From: Ferrimicrobium acidiphilum DSM 19497
Lineage (GTDB): Bacteria; Actinomycetota; Acidimicrobiia; Acidimicrobiales; Acidimicrobiaceae
Direction: 5' to 3'
Assembly (NCBI RefSeq): GCF_000949255.1
Contig: NZ_JXUW01000008.1
Location: 41,066-105,065 of the forward strand
DNA: 64,000 nucleotides
The position numbers were made by a program, and so were the translations under genes. Shown in pieces: positions 9,282 to 20,599 of this stretch (position 1 is its first letter; the number at the start of each line of letters is the position of its first letter). Under the pieces are notes generated by a model that saw nothing but the letters and a program-made list of their open reading frames with translations, searched no databases and was not told the origin of the DNA.

Positions 9282-9651
9282 GGTCACTGGTGGCATCTCT
9301 TATCTTTGAATACCCGGTTGGGTCGGTTGTCGAACCCATGGCGAGTTTTTGTCTCTTGGCGCGTTACTCTGAGAATGTTTATTACTCAAGTCAAGCAACA
9401 CAGAGGATGCAACAGCTTTGAACGCCTCAGCCTTCGTCATATCCAGACTGATATCATGACCTAGATACGTCGCTCAACGGTCTTGCAACACTGAGAATTC
9501 GGCGTCACCAGGGCGCAAGAGAACAACTTCAGGTCCTAAGCAGTGTTGGTGCTGGCCAGACCGAATCAGCAAGGCCACACGCGCAAGCTGGAGCAGACCC
9601 TCCACTTCTAGATCTCCTGCAACAGGTAGCACTGCAATGAGTGAACTGTGG
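9282..9651. other. Intergenic gap, nothing recognised
   Basis: About 370 bases between convergent apbE and the DoxX gene. No RNA gene, no strong hairpin with a T-run and no supported open frame were found. Confidence 0.5.
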
Positions 9652-10026
9652 TTAACTCACAATCTCAAGAAGCAACCCACCGAGGATTGCCGCGTTTTTG
9701 TAGAACTGAATACTCTGGTTCTTGCGCGCCGCCTCATCCTCCTCACGCCAGAAGGCGTGACCAACCAGAGTTGTTGCGGTGATAGAAGTCGCGAGTCCGA
9801 ACGCCGCGAGCTTTGGCTTGATGCCGAGGGCGAGCGCAACTCCGCCGACGACCATAGCCCCACCGTTGAAGCGAACGAGTCCTGGGCTGGCCGGTAAACC
9901 CGATCGCTCGAGTGCCTTGTGACGCATGCCGGGCTCACGGGCAGCCCCTAATCCACCGTAGATGAGTGGGGATGCGACCATCGCCCGCCCTAGTTGACGA
10001 CAGAATTTTTTTGTTCCTTGACCCAC
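9652..10026 (-). CDS. DoxX-family small membrane protein
   Basis: 124 residues from a GTG start with AGAAGGGA about eight bases upstream. The layout is a short basic N-terminus, then about four hydrophobic helices containing SPLIYGGLGA, RFNGGAMVVGGVALALGI and AFWREEDEAARKNQSIQFYKNAAILGGLLLE. The last segment (FW ... FYKNAAILGGLL) is typical of DoxX/DoxD-like proteins. DoxX proteins are membrane subunits or accessory proteins of thiol and sulphur redox reactions. No redox partner is adjacent, so the role here is open. Confidence 0.85.
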   Translation of the reverse strand: MGQGTKKFCRQLGRAMVASPLIYGGLGAAREPGMRHKALERSGLPASPGLVRFNGGAMVVGGVALALGIKPKLAAFGLATSITATTLVGHAFWREEDEAARKNQSIQFYKNAAILGGLLLEIVS

Positions 10027-10338
10027 GTGAGGTAGTCCCTTCTTTATGAACTTGTCTTTGTTATCCCCCAGTTTAGCAAGATGAGATGTCCAATAGCGAA
10101 CGCGCTCTTGGCGTGCGGCGTTCGGTCGTTGCTGTCTTCATGCTTCAAGCTCATAAACCGCGGTGTTTAGGGCCTGGCCAGTTCGGTCAAGCGCAGTGGG
10201 TCCTGGCTCAGGCAAGCATTCACATCCGGTTGTCGGTCGATGCTATGTTGGAGTCAGGGTACATTAAACAACGCCCAGTCTCTGAGGCGGTGTGCCTAGG
10301 CTGTATGGCTCGCCGAAATAGGCCTAGAACAGCAGTTC
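10027..10338. other. Intergenic gap, nothing recognised
   Basis: About 310 bases between the DoxX gene and the end of the transketolase fusion. An open frame on the plus strand (10086-10361) runs into the 3' end of the fusion gene and has no domain. I see no RNA gene. Confidence 0.45.
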
Positions 10339-13218
10339 CTATGGAACGAGTCGACGTATGATCCCAAGACGTCCCTCTTGAATCCAAAGACTTTCGAGTT
10401 CTGTGAGATCGCCAACCGCCCTTGGTGGTGCCAGGGGATTCGCCCCTGTCACTGACGTCGCCACGACTACTGAACCTGCATGAGCAAGGTCGCTTGCGTC
10501 GAACTCTAGGCTTTCGTACTCTGGATATCGAGCCTTCACGGTCTTTGCCTCTTCAGGACTCTGAGGCGCGAAACGGGCCTGCATCTGCCCTGAGAGGGCA
10601 AGGGTTGCAGCAGCAGAGATGATCCCCTCTGGAGTGCCGCCGATGCCCCACAACATAACAGCGTTGGGATCTCCACGCAACACCCTCAGACTCGCCATCA
10701 CGTCGCCGTCTGAGATCTCGATGACCGGCACGCCATGGTGTCGTAGATCAGCGATTGCCTCTGCATGTCGAGGCTTGTCCAGTATGATTACGGTCGTCTC
10801 ACCTATCCCGAGTCCGAGTCGGCGCGACACCCTCTTGACATTCTCGAGTAGTGGCCGGCTGATATCAATGACACCGGCCGCCCTTTCACCGACGATCAGT
10901 TTCTCCAGATAAAAACCGGGCAGTTGTTTAAATCCTCCGGCCGGGGCTGCTGCGATTACCGAGATCGCCCCCTCTCGTCCGGTTGCTGCGAAGTTGGTGC
11001 CTTCAAGTGGATCAACGGCCAAGTCGATGTCGATCGAGCCGGTACCCAGTCGCTCCCCAACGTAGAGCATGGGTGCATGATCCTTCTCGCCCTCGCCGGC
11101 TATGACGGTAGCCGAGACTGGTAGCCTTCCTAGCTCCTCACGCATGGCGGCTACTGCCGCCGCGTCGGCGCGGTTCTTGTCCCCAAGACCGATCTCCTCG
11201 AGCGTTGCACAGGCGGCTGCCTCAGTAGCACGGAGTAGATCCGAGACGAGATGAGTGGGGTGCCCCAGTCGATAGGAGTCGACGACCAGATCGAGGGCAG
11301 CGTCCGCGACCTCGGTAGAGGTAAAGCCGAAGTGGGCAGCCACATCAGCCATCGGGGCAGAGGTGCCAAAATCGTTCACGTTGTACAACCGATCGCCAGG
11401 ACTCAAGAACTGGTACCACCCGGTGCCTACGGTGGCCTCTAGTACGAGTCGGGGAGTTCCGGTTGGAGCGAGCACATCTCGTTCACGAGGATCGATCGCC
11501 AGAAAGCGCTCGCGCCATGGAACCGAGATGACACGCGCATCGATGTCGTCCTCGTTCTTCAGGATTTTGGCGGCATCGATTGCAAGCGATACCTCAGAAC
11601 CGGAGGCTATGAGCACCACCTCGGGCGAGGTATTTGGGTCGTCGTAGACGATTCGAGCCCCTGTGGTCGCGAGCCAATCGATGGACTCGGTGGTCGGGTG
11701 CTGTGGAAGAGGTTGTCGGGTGAGGGCGATGACCGTAGGCTTAGTCCGTTCGGCCAACGCTTGCTTCCAACATGCAAACGTCTCGAATGTGTCGGCGGGG
11801 CGAAGCACGTTGGTCCGCGGGATGATGCGCAGTCCCTCGAGTTGTTCGATTGGTTGATGAGTTGGGCCGTCCTCTCCGACCGCAAATGAATCGTGTGAGA
11901 AGATGTAGATCACACCAAGGCCCATGAGCGCGCTGAGCCTCAACGATGGACGGAGATAGTCAGAAAAGACCAGAAAGGTAGAGACATACGGGGTGAACCC
12001 GTATAGCGCGAGCCCATTGGCAACAGCTGCCATTGCGTGTTCGCGGATGCCAAAACGAATCACTGAACCTGAGAAGTCAGTTGCTGTAATCGCATCGAGG
12101 CCTACATTGAGGCCGGTCGACTCTGCGAGGTCGGCGGATCCACCGATGAGCATGGGAAGTTCTGGAGCTACCGACTGCAGAAACGCCGCTGATGCTGCCC
12201 TCGTGGCCAGGGGAGTCGTCGTTACTTCAGGGATCGTTAGCGGGTCTTTCCCGGGTTGGATTTTCGTGGAACCAGGCTGCGATAGGTAAGTCTCGCGCCA
12301 TACCCTGCTGATCGCCTGCTTATCGGCGATCAGCTTCGCCAGGTATGTCTTTACCTCGTCAGGGACGAGGAATGTCGGCTCAGTTGGCCAGCCATAGGCG
12401 GCTTTAGTTGCTGCCAGCTCGTCGGCGCCCAGTGGTGCACCATGAGCCTTGGAGGTTCCCTGTTTGGTGGGAGAACCACGTCCAATGACGGTCGGTGCGA
12501 TGATTAGGCTCGGGTGCTCCATGTCAGCCATCGCCTCGCGATAGATACGTTCAATTTCGTCAATGTCTTCGGTGTCGCTGATGCTGAGAACCTGCCAGCC
12601 GTAGCTTTGAAAACGCGCGACTGGATCGTCGGTGCAGGAATCGTGTCGTGGACCGTCAATGGTGATGTCATTGGAGTCGTAGCCAACGATGAGGTGACCC
12701 AAGTGAAGCGAGCCAGCGAGCGAGGCGGCCTCATGACTGATCCCCTCCATTAGGTCTCCATCGGAGGCGAGTACGAAGGTGTAGTGGTTGATCGAGGAGT
12801 CACCGGCCGCGTTGCGGAGTTTTGCCTCGCCGATTGCCATGCCAACGGCGGTCGCAAACCCCTGCCCAAGGGGACCTGTGGTCGTCTCCACCCCTGGGGT
12901 GAGGCCATGTTCTGGATGACCGGGGGTTCTAGATCCGAGCTGGCGAAAGCGACGCAGTTCTTCTATCGGAAGTTCGTAGCCAAAGAGATGGAGAAGTGAA
13001 TAGAGCAAGGCTGATCCGTGGCCAGCCGAGAGGATGAAGCGATCTCGATTCGGCCAAGTTGGATCATCGGGATCGAAGTTCATCAGTCGAGCGAAGAGGG
13101 TATAGGCGACCGGTGCGAGTCCAAGCGGTAGCCCTGGGTGGCCAGACTGTGCAGTCTCAACTTGGTCGATTGAGAGCATTCGAACGGTGGTTATACAACG
13201 TTCATCTAGTGGATTCAT
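10339..13218 (-). CDS. Transketolase fused to class II (GlpX-type) fructose-1,6-bisphosphatase
   Basis: 959 residues in one uninterrupted frame; the ATG is preceded by AAAGGAG. Residues 1 to about 655 are a complete transketolase: the HPG/GHGSALLYSLLH start, thiamine diphosphate site SDGDLMEG ... SNDITIDG, GSADLAEST, the catalytic Glu region GIREHAM and TFLVFSDYLRPSLRLSAL. From about 660 to the end is a full GlpX-type phosphatase: TEAAACATLEEIGLGDKNRAD, GEGEKD and DLAVDPLEGTN (metal site), then the late motif GIGGTPEGIISAAA. Both catalytic parts look intact. The phosphatase makes fructose-6-phosphate (and, in cyanobacterial relatives, sedoheptulose-7-phosphate), which transketolase uses directly in the Calvin or pentose-phosphate cycle. 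I know these as separate proteins in nearly all bacteria, so the fusion is unusual. No other Calvin-cycle gene is in the window. Confidence 0.93.
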   Translation of the reverse strand: MNPLDERCITTVRMLSIDQVETAQSGHPGLPLGLAPVAYTLFARLMNFDPDDPTWPNRDRFILSAGHGSALLYSLLHLFGYELPIEELRRFRQLGSRTPGHPEHGLTPGVETTTGPLGQGFATAVGMAIGEAKLRNAAGDSSINHYTFVLASDGDLMEGISHEAASLAGSLHLGHLIVGYDSNDITIDGPRHDSCTDDPVARFQSYGWQVLSISDTEDIDEIERIYREAMADMEHPSLIIAPTVIGRGSPTKQGTSKAHGAPLGADELAATKAAYGWPTEPTFLVPDEVKTYLAKLIADKQAISRVWRETYLSQPGSTKIQPGKDPLTIPEVTTTPLATRAASAAFLQSVAPELPMLIGGSADLAESTGLNVGLDAITATDFSGSVIRFGIREHAMAAVANGLALYGFTPYVSTFLVFSDYLRPSLRLSALMGLGVIYIFSHDSFAVGEDGPTHQPIEQLEGLRIIPRTNVLRPADTFETFACWKQALAERTKPTVIALTRQPLPQHPTTESIDWLATTGARIVYDDPNTSPEVVLIASGSEVSLAIDAAKILKNEDDIDARVISVPWRERFLAIDPRERDVLAPTGTPRLVLEATVGTGWYQFLSPGDRLYNVNDFGTSAPMADVAAHFGFTSTEVADAALDLVVDSYRLGHPTHLVSDLLRATEAAACATLEEIGLGDKNRADAAAVAAMREELGRLPVSATVIAGEGEKDHAPMLYVGERLGTGSIDIDLAVDPLEGTNFAATGREGAISVIAAAPAGGFKQLPGFYLEKLIVGERAAGVIDISRPLLENVKRVSRRLGLGIGETTVIILDKPRHAEAIADLRHHGVPVIEISDGDVMASLRVLRGDPNAVMLWGIGGTPEGIISAAATLALSGQMQARFAPQSPEEAKTVKARYPEYESLEFDASDLAHAGSVVVATSVTGANPLAPPRAVGDLTELESLWIQEGRLGIIRRLVP

Positions 13219-15027
<1,809 letters not shown>

Positions 15028-15042
15028 TCGAGGATGAGCAGA

Positions 15043-16257
15043 TTAGGTCGTTTTGCGTTCGAGCAGGCGACTGCCTAGTACTACAGCAACGGCGGCCATC
15101 GCACAGGTGGCCGCCGCCGCCATCCAACCGGTGCTATAACTGAAACGGTCAATCAATACGCCGATCACGGTCGGGCCTAGCATGCCACCAAGACGTCCAC
15201 CGAGCTGAGTCATTCCGGTCGCTCGCGCTGGCGTAGCACGGTGCTTATCGATCACGGCAAAGTTGAACAGGCCGTTCCATCCCCATCCAATGCCGAGTGC
15301 GACGACGGCGCCCGGCACCAGGAGTGCCGCGATCCCAAGGTGTTGAGCAAGGGCAAGAGTGGCGTAGCCGATGGCCCCGATCACCATCATGATGGCGATC
15401 ACCGAGAAGTGCGAAGAGCCTCGACGGTCAGCGAGAAAGCCAGTGGTGATCCGTACAATCACGGTCGCAGCGCCCGCCAGCGCAGCAACCAGACCAGCCG
15501 CACTCTTGGAGATGCCCGCATGGACCGAACCAGAGACTAGGAAGGCTGCCATCCCGGAGGCGCTGAATACCCCGAGTCCTATGCCAATGGCTAATAGCGT
15601 GATAGCGAGTTTGTCAATGACTGGTGGAGCTCCAACATGCTGTCGACTGAGCTTGGATCGCGGCTGATTTGGCCGAGGTACCAGTATGGCGGTGGCGATC
15701 GAGAGGAGGGCGGCGAGAGCAAAGGCCCATCGCCATCCGACGGTCAGCCCAAGAGCTGGTACGGCGAGTCCGCCAAGCAAGGAGGCAAAAGGAACCGCAG
15801 CCTGCTTGATGCCGAAGGTAGCCCCCTGCCTGCCAGGCTTACCTCTCCTAGCCAAAAAGAGATTAGAGGCGGTTGCGGTTGCTGCGCTAACCATACCACA
15901 AGGGAATAGTAGGAGGGCGAGCAGCCACCACGAGGATGAGAATAGAGCGATGGTTGCAAGCAGGATGCTCCCGACCACGGGGGTGAACTTCAGGACGCGT
16001 ACCCCACCTAGCCGCTCTGCAACACGCCCGGAGGGGACCGCCCATGAGGCGGCGCCAAGGTAATAGCTTGTGACCGCCAGCCCGAGTTCAGACGTTGTTA
16101 TGGGGAAGGATTGACGTATCTCAACGGCGAGCGCGCCGACTAGGAAGGCAGGAATGGAGGCCATGCTGGTGGCCAGGACGGAGACGGCCAGGTCCTTGGT
16201 GAGCAGATCGCCAATGAGGAGTGTACGCCCAGTCCCTGCGGCCTGCGAGTCGCTCAT
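15043..16257 (-). CDS. MFS permease
   Basis: 404 residues with about twelve hydrophobic helices and a loop after helix 2 (WAVPSGRVAERLGGVRVL) that fits the MFS signature GxxaDrxGrr. A matching loop in the second half (TGFLADRRGSS) shows the internal duplication. It overlaps the upstream Mpo1-like gene by four bases (ATGA), so the two form an operon. Substrate unknown; resemblance to cyanate/nitrate-like or drug-type MFS proteins is not decisive. Confidence 0.88.
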   Translation of the reverse strand: MSDSQAAGTGRTLLIGDLLTKDLAVSVLATSMASIPAFLVGALAVEIRQSFPITTSELGLAVTSYYLGAASWAVPSGRVAERLGGVRVLKFTPVVGSILLATIALFSSSWWLLALLLFPCGMVSAATATASNLFLARRGKPGRQGATFGIKQAAVPFASLLGGLAVPALGLTVGWRWAFALAALLSIATAILVPRPNQPRSKLSRQHVGAPPVIDKLAITLLAIGIGLGVFSASGMAAFLVSGSVHAGISKSAAGLVAALAGAATVIVRITTGFLADRRGSSHFSVIAIMMVIGAIGYATLALAQHLGIAALLVPGAVVALGIGWGWNGLFNFAVIDKHRATPARATGMTQLGGRLGGMLGPTVIGVLIDRFSYSTGWMAAAATCAMAAVAVVLGSRLLERKTT

Positions 16258-16571
16258 TCGCCTAGGGCAGGCGAGGTGCGAGCGCGCTCTAACTGAGGGC
16301 CGAGACGTCCAGTCGCCACCAACATGAGCATTCGATAGTCAGCGAACAGTGACGCAAACGGATGCGAAAACGTCTCTGGTCGATTGCGTTCGATGCATAG
16401 GTGGGCGAACCAGGCAGGCAGGTAGCCTGCCAAGGGGACAACAAGAAGATCTCGTGGACGTCGTGCTCGCACTAGCGCCAACACCGCCAGTGTCGATCCA
16501 ACGTAGTGGAGAACGCGCGTCGGACGACGCGAATGGGCTCGTAGATACCGAAGCCAGAATTCGTCGTCCAT
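16254..16571 (-). CDS. Mpo1-like (DUF962) small membrane protein
   Basis: 105 residues. It shows the family pattern FWxxYLxxHxxxxxRxLHYVGS near the start, a hydrophobic middle, and HLCIERNRPETFSHPFASLFADYRM, matching the conserved H-x-x-x-E-x-N-x-P ... P-x-x-S-L-x-x-D of DUF962. The yeast relative Mpo1 is an iron-dependent dioxygenase acting on 2-hydroxy fatty acids, and the conserved His/Asp residues fit metal binding. The bacterial role is not established. It overlaps the MFS gene by four bases. Confidence 0.8.
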   Translation of the reverse strand: MDDEFWLRYLRAHSRRPTRVLHYVGSTLAVLALVRARRPRDLLVVPLAGYLPAWFAHLCIERNRPETFSHPFASLFADYRMLMLVATGRLGPQLERARTSPALGE

Positions 16572-16698
16572 GTTTTTATTCTAGCGAGGATGAAAGCCCA
16601 TATCAACGTGAAGGCTGAGCCCTGAGAGAGCGCTCTGTGCTGGTTTGGCTTCCGTTGTTACGGCGATTGTTTCGGCCACGTCGACTGGTCAAGAGGTG

Positions 16699-17985
16699 CT
16701 ACTGATCGGATGGTGTTGGATCCACTAGGCGCAGCGACTCGCTAACGGTATCGAGCTCCTCGAGTCCCCCCTCTTTGCCTTCGATGCCATGGTCTAGAAA
16801 GCGGCGAGCGGACGGTAGAACGCGGCGATCAAGCGAGCCAACGCCGTCATTGTAAGCCTTGACGGCAGAGGCGAGTCCGCCACCCATTTTGGCAAGATGG
16901 TCGCGGAAGGTACTGAGGCGCTGGTAGAGGTCACGGCCAATTGCGGCGATTTGTGCAGCATTCTGTTCGAGTGCCTCTGACCTCCATCCGAAGGCAACAG
17001 CTTTTAAAAGTGGAAGGAGCGTTGCTGGCGACGCGATTATCACCGATTGCGAGAATGCATCTTCGAACAGCGAAGGTTGGGCTGCAAGCGCCTCACTCAA
17101 AAAGGCCTCGCCAGGAAGGAAGAGCACCACGAAGTCAAGACTGTTGTGGAGACGCTCGGCATAACGACGCGAGGCGAGGTCATGGACCATCGAATCGAGT
17201 TGACGGGCATGCGCTAGCCGGAACTCGAGTCGTTTCTCGTCGCTGTCGGCCTCGGTCATGCGGAGAAAGGCATCTAAAGGCGCCTTGGCATCGACTGCGA
17301 TACATCGATCACCTGGCAAATGGATGACGACGTCGGGGCGACTACGGCCCGCATCACCACTGAAGGTCGGTTGTTCCTCAAAGTCACAGTAGCGAGTCAT
17401 GCCAGCAAGCTCGATGACGCGACGGAGTTGGATCTCCCCCCAACCACCTCGTACTGCCGGTTGTCGAAGCGCCTTGACCAGACTGTCTGTCTGTTGTCGC
17501 AACTGTGGGAGGTGGATCGTCATTAGATCTTCAAGTGACTTGCCGAGCGCCCCGAACTGTTGTCTTCTGTTATCTTGCAGGTCTCTCAGTTCGGTATTGA
17601 GACGCTTGAGTTCCTCGTCGACGGGTTGTACTAGCTGTTCAAAGGAGGTCTTTGCAGTCGACGAAAAGGTCTTCTCCGCACGTGCGGCAAGCTCTTCGGT
17701 GTAGCCTTGCATAGCCGTACTGACCTTCGTCTCGAGGAGGCTGTGAACGTATTCGATCGATCGATCAAGCTCCTCCCGGATGATGGCGGCGGCGCTTAGT
17801 CGCTCCTCAAGACGAGCTTTGTCCTGCATCGATTCGGCTAGCGATTGCGACTTGGTCTCAAGCTCCTGCCGGAGTTGGCTACACTCACTCAACAGACCAG
17901 CGTCATCACGTCGGTGACGGTGGCCGATGAGGTAGCCGACGAGAACTCCTACTATGAGTGCGAGGAGCACCGCGATATAGACCAT
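16699..17985 (-). CDS. rmuC: DNA recombination protein RmuC
   Basis: 428 residues; the ATG is preceded by AAGGAGG. An N-terminal transmembrane helix (IAVLLALIVGVLVGYLIG) leads into a long coiled coil (about 30-130). The RmuC nuclease-like domain follows, with VRGGWGEIQLRRVIELAGM, RPDVVIHLPGDRCIAVDAKAPLDAF and VVLFLPGEAFL. RmuC limits inversion recombination at short repeats and is placed in the PD-(D/E)xK-like group; the DAK residues fit this. It is divergent from the sedolisin gene with a 79-base gap. Confidence 0.95.
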   Translation of the reverse strand: MVYIAVLLALIVGVLVGYLIGHRHRRDDAGLLSECSQLRQELETKSQSLAESMQDKARLEERLSAAAIIREELDRSIEYVHSLLETKVSTAMQGYTEELAARAEKTFSSTAKTSFEQLVQPVDEELKRLNTELRDLQDNRRQQFGALGKSLEDLMTIHLPQLRQQTDSLVKALRQPAVRGGWGEIQLRRVIELAGMTRYCDFEEQPTFSGDAGRSRPDVVIHLPGDRCIAVDAKAPLDAFLRMTEADSDEKRLEFRLAHARQLDSMVHDLASRRYAERLHNSLDFVVLFLPGEAFLSEALAAQPSLFEDAFSQSVIIASPATLLPLLKAVAFGWRSEALEQNAAQIAAIGRDLYQRLSTFRDHLAKMGGGLASAVKAYNDGVGSLDRRVLPSARRFLDHGIEGKEGGLEELDTVSESLRLVDPTPSDQ

Positions 17986-18064
17986 ATGACCTCCTTACTT
18001 TGTAGTGTATGACGGGAGAGTGACAGTGTCGCAATCATGACAAAGGTGTGCTGGTTGGATACGG

Positions 18065-19858
18065 GTGAAGGTGTGGATGGTGGTAAAGGGTTACCTCGGC
18101 GTCTTTCTTGCTAGTGTGCTTGTGGCCTCTGGTATGCTCGCTGTTCAACAACGCACCTTGTTGGCATCGATGCGTCAGCCCGTTGCACCCGCGACGATGA
18201 CTGTGGAGTTCGATGTCGTGCTGAAACCAAGAAATGAAGCCTCGCTGCTCGCCAACGCATGGGCTCGTTCGCAGCAGCCTCCTGGTCATTATCTCACTCC
18301 AGCCCAGTTTGGCCGTGACTACGCTCCGTCTCCTGTGATCCAGGATATGGTAAGTGACTATTTTCACGAGTATGGCATGAAGACTGGAGCGGTATGGCCT
18401 GGCGGTTTGGTGATGCCTGTTACCGGGACGGTGGCCCAAGCCACGGCCGCCTTGGGTGTAGCCTTTGATCGAGCACGACTCTCGGGAGGCAGGAGTGTTG
18501 CAGTAGCCGACACCTACCCGGCCAAGCTGTCGAGCTCGATCGACGGACATATCGCTGGAATCACCGGCCTGTTTGCGAATGGCTACTTCCCGGTAGCGTC
18601 CCGGAAGGCTAAGGGAGTACCTAGGATCCGGAGTGCTGCTGGAGCATCGACAATATCGTGCTCTGGCCTTCGCCGAGATAACTCACCAAGGCTGGGCTAC
18701 GCGCCAGCGGTAGTTGCACGCTACTACCACCTCCCACGTTCAATAACACGGCATTCGGTTACGGTTGGCATCGCCGAGTTTGCTGATGTAACGAGCGCTG
18801 CATCGACTGCGCTCGGCGCGAGCCTGCTCCGCTATGCCCGGTGTGTTGGTGAACCACTTCATCTTGCGACCGTCGCCGTCGATGGAGGTTCTGGCAACGC
18901 TGGCCGCTCCCACCTTGAGGAGGCAGCGCTCGACATAGAGACTCTCCTTAGCTACGCACCAGGTGTACATCTTCTCGTGTATACGGCCAGCTCCGGCAAT
19001 GCCAACGCACTCTATCTCCGAATGGTGAGTCAAGACAAGGCAAGTATTCTCCTTACGACCTGGGGGACGTGTGAGGCGAACACCCCTCCTCAACAGCTCA
19101 GTATCGAACAGCTGGCCTTCGCCCAGGCGGCATTGCAGGGGCAGACGGTCGTGGCTGCGAGCGGTGACGACGGGTCATCAGACTGTCTTGCTACCGGGCA
19201 CAACGCTGGACTTGCCGTGGATAACCCAGCGTCGCAGCCTATGGTGACCGGAGTAGGCGGCGAGGAGTTCACCTCCGCACTTGATGCCAAGACCACTCCG
19301 TCTGTCTGGAATGATGCCACCTACTCCGGGGCCAGTGGAGGAGGGCTATCTCAGGTTTTTAGTGAACCGTCGTATCAGCGTGGTGTCTATTCAGAGGTTG
19401 GACGGGCTGCTCTTCACTGTCGACTCCAGTCCGGATGTCGTCTCGTCCCGGACGTGGCGATGATCGCGGTAGGTGCCAAGATCGATGTCCCTGGGCGTGG
19501 ATGGACCTTGCTTGGAGGGACAAGCCTAGCCGCCTCCGTCTTTGCCGCCGGGTTGGCTGATCTAGAGTCGCATGCCAACGTGCGGCTTGGCCTCGTTAAT
19601 CCATGGCTCTACAGTCTTGACGCTCGCACCGGCGTTTTTACCTCTGTGCAACGCGGAGGTAACGACTTCCGTCGCCTTCATCCTGGTCAGTTTCGCGTGA
19701 CTGGGCGCTACAGCTTAGCGACTGGACTCGGGAGCCCAAATTTTGCGCTACTCATGGATGCCCTCAAACGTCGAATCCAGCCGCAGGTACCACAACCGTA
19801 TGCATGGGTTCGTAGTCGAATGACGTTTCACCTGCGCGAGTTACTGGAACGGTTCTAG
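18065..19858 (+). CDS. Sedolisin-family (S53) acid serine protease with pro-domain
   Basis: 597 residues from GTG. An N-terminal signal or anchor helix (about 7-26) is followed by a pro-kumamolisin activation domain (about 45-170, with HYLTPAQFGRDYAP). The catalytic domain has Glu286 and Asp290 (EEAALDIE), the oxyanion Asp368 (SGDDGSSD) and Ser487 (GGTSLAAS). The usual Pro of GTSxxxP is Ser here. A calcium-loop-like end (TGLGSPN) remains. Sedolisins are secreted and work at low pH, which fits an acidophile. The stop is nine bases before cobI, so it leads the cobalamin operon, an unexpected partner for a secreted protease. Confidence 0.9.
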   Translation: MKVWMVVKGYLGVFLASVLVASGMLAVQQRTLLASMRQPVAPATMTVEFDVVLKPRNEASLLANAWARSQQPPGHYLTPAQFGRDYAPSPVIQDMVSDYFHEYGMKTGAVWPGGLVMPVTGTVAQATAALGVAFDRARLSGGRSVAVADTYPAKLSSSIDGHIAGITGLFANGYFPVASRKAKGVPRIRSAAGASTISCSGLRRDNSPRLGYAPAVVARYYHLPRSITRHSVTVGIAEFADVTSAASTALGASLLRYARCVGEPLHLATVAVDGGSGNAGRSHLEEAALDIETLLSYAPGVHLLVYTASSGNANALYLRMVSQDKASILLTTWGTCEANTPPQQLSIEQLAFAQAALQGQTVVAASGDDGSSDCLATGHNAGLAVDNPASQPMVTGVGGEEFTSALDAKTTPSVWNDATYSGASGGGLSQVFSEPSYQRGVYSEVGRAALHCRLQSGCRLVPDVAMIAVGAKIDVPGRGWTLLGGTSLAASVFAAGLADLESHANVRLGLVNPWLYSLDARTGVFTSVQRGGNDFRRLHPGQFRVTGRYSLATGLGSPNFALLMDALKRRIQPQVPQPYAWVRSRMTFHLRELLERF

Positions 19859-19867
19859 ACTGCTGGC

Positions 19868-20599
19868 GTGGATTCACAACGAACTGCCGAGCTCTATGGT
19901 GTTGGTTTGGGCCCTGGTGACCCTGGGCTCGTCACCCTCGCCGCCATGAGTGTTTTGGAGACTGCTGAGATCATCATTGCTCCATCGAGCCACCCCGAGA
20001 GCATGGGCCGAGCGGAGTACATTGTCCACACCCTGCTACCCGATCGAGAGGTGATCCGGATCCCAATGCAGATGGCCAGTGGCTCTGAAGGAATTGACCG
20101 CCGCCTCCACGCTGTGCGAGAGACGATACGTGAACTTCGTCCAAGACTCACGAGTGCTGCGATGAGCGCCTTTGTGACACTTGGAGATCCGCTCCTCTAC
20201 TCAACGTTTTCACTTGTTGTTGAGGCTGTCGTGTGCGAACAGCTCCCAATTGCGGTTCGAGTGATCCCCGGTGTCCCGGCATTTTTAGCACTGGCGAGCC
20301 TGGTAACGACTAACTTGCTCGACAACGACGAACGTCTCCACCTCGTTCCGGCTACCGGCGACCCTGGCCATCTTGAACACCTGCTCGAAGATAGAGAGTC
20401 GGTGCTGGTGATCTACAAGCTTTCGTCGAACTTTGCGATGCTTCGCGCGATGATTGCACAGGCTGGCAGACAGAAGGGAGCCATGGTAGGTCTGGAGCTA
20501 GGAACGGATCGGATGCAGGTGCTTACTCTCTCCGAGGCCCCTGACAAGGTTCCATATTTCGCGACCATCATCGTGCCAGTTCAAAGGAGGTCAGCGTGA
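19868..20599 (+). CDS. cobI: Precorrin-2 C20-methyltransferase
   Basis: 243 residues from GTG. The tetrapyrrole methylase signature is clear: LYGVGLGPGDPGLVTLAA at the start, VTLGDPLLYSTFS and VIPGVPAFLALAS, then the C-terminal VLVIYKL. It transfers a methyl group from S-adenosylmethionine to C20 of precorrin-2 (or cobalt-factor II) in corrin ring synthesis, in the cytoplasm. It overlaps cobU by four bases. CobI/CbiL is the best fit; other methylases of the family differ in the N-terminal motif. Confidence 0.85.
   Translation: MDSQRTAELYGVGLGPGDPGLVTLAAMSVLETAEIIIAPSSHPESMGRAEYIVHTLLPDREVIRIPMQMASGSEGIDRRLHAVRETIRELRPRLTSAAMSAFVTLGDPLLYSTFSLVVEAVVCEQLPIAVRVIPGVPAFLALASLVTTNLLDNDERLHLVPATGDPGHLEHLLEDRESVLVIYKLSSNFAMLRAMIAQAGRQKGAMVGLELGTDRMQVLTLSEAPDKVPYFATIIVPVQRRSA

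Noticed and set aside
10086..10361. Open frame of 91 codons on the plus strand
   Set aside because: It runs into the end of the transketolase fusion gene, has no domain and no convincing ribosome site.
17986..19867. Cobalamin riboswitch before the cob genes
   Set aside because: cobI directly follows the protease gene with a nine-base gap, and no B12-box-like sequence was seen upstream of the protease gene.
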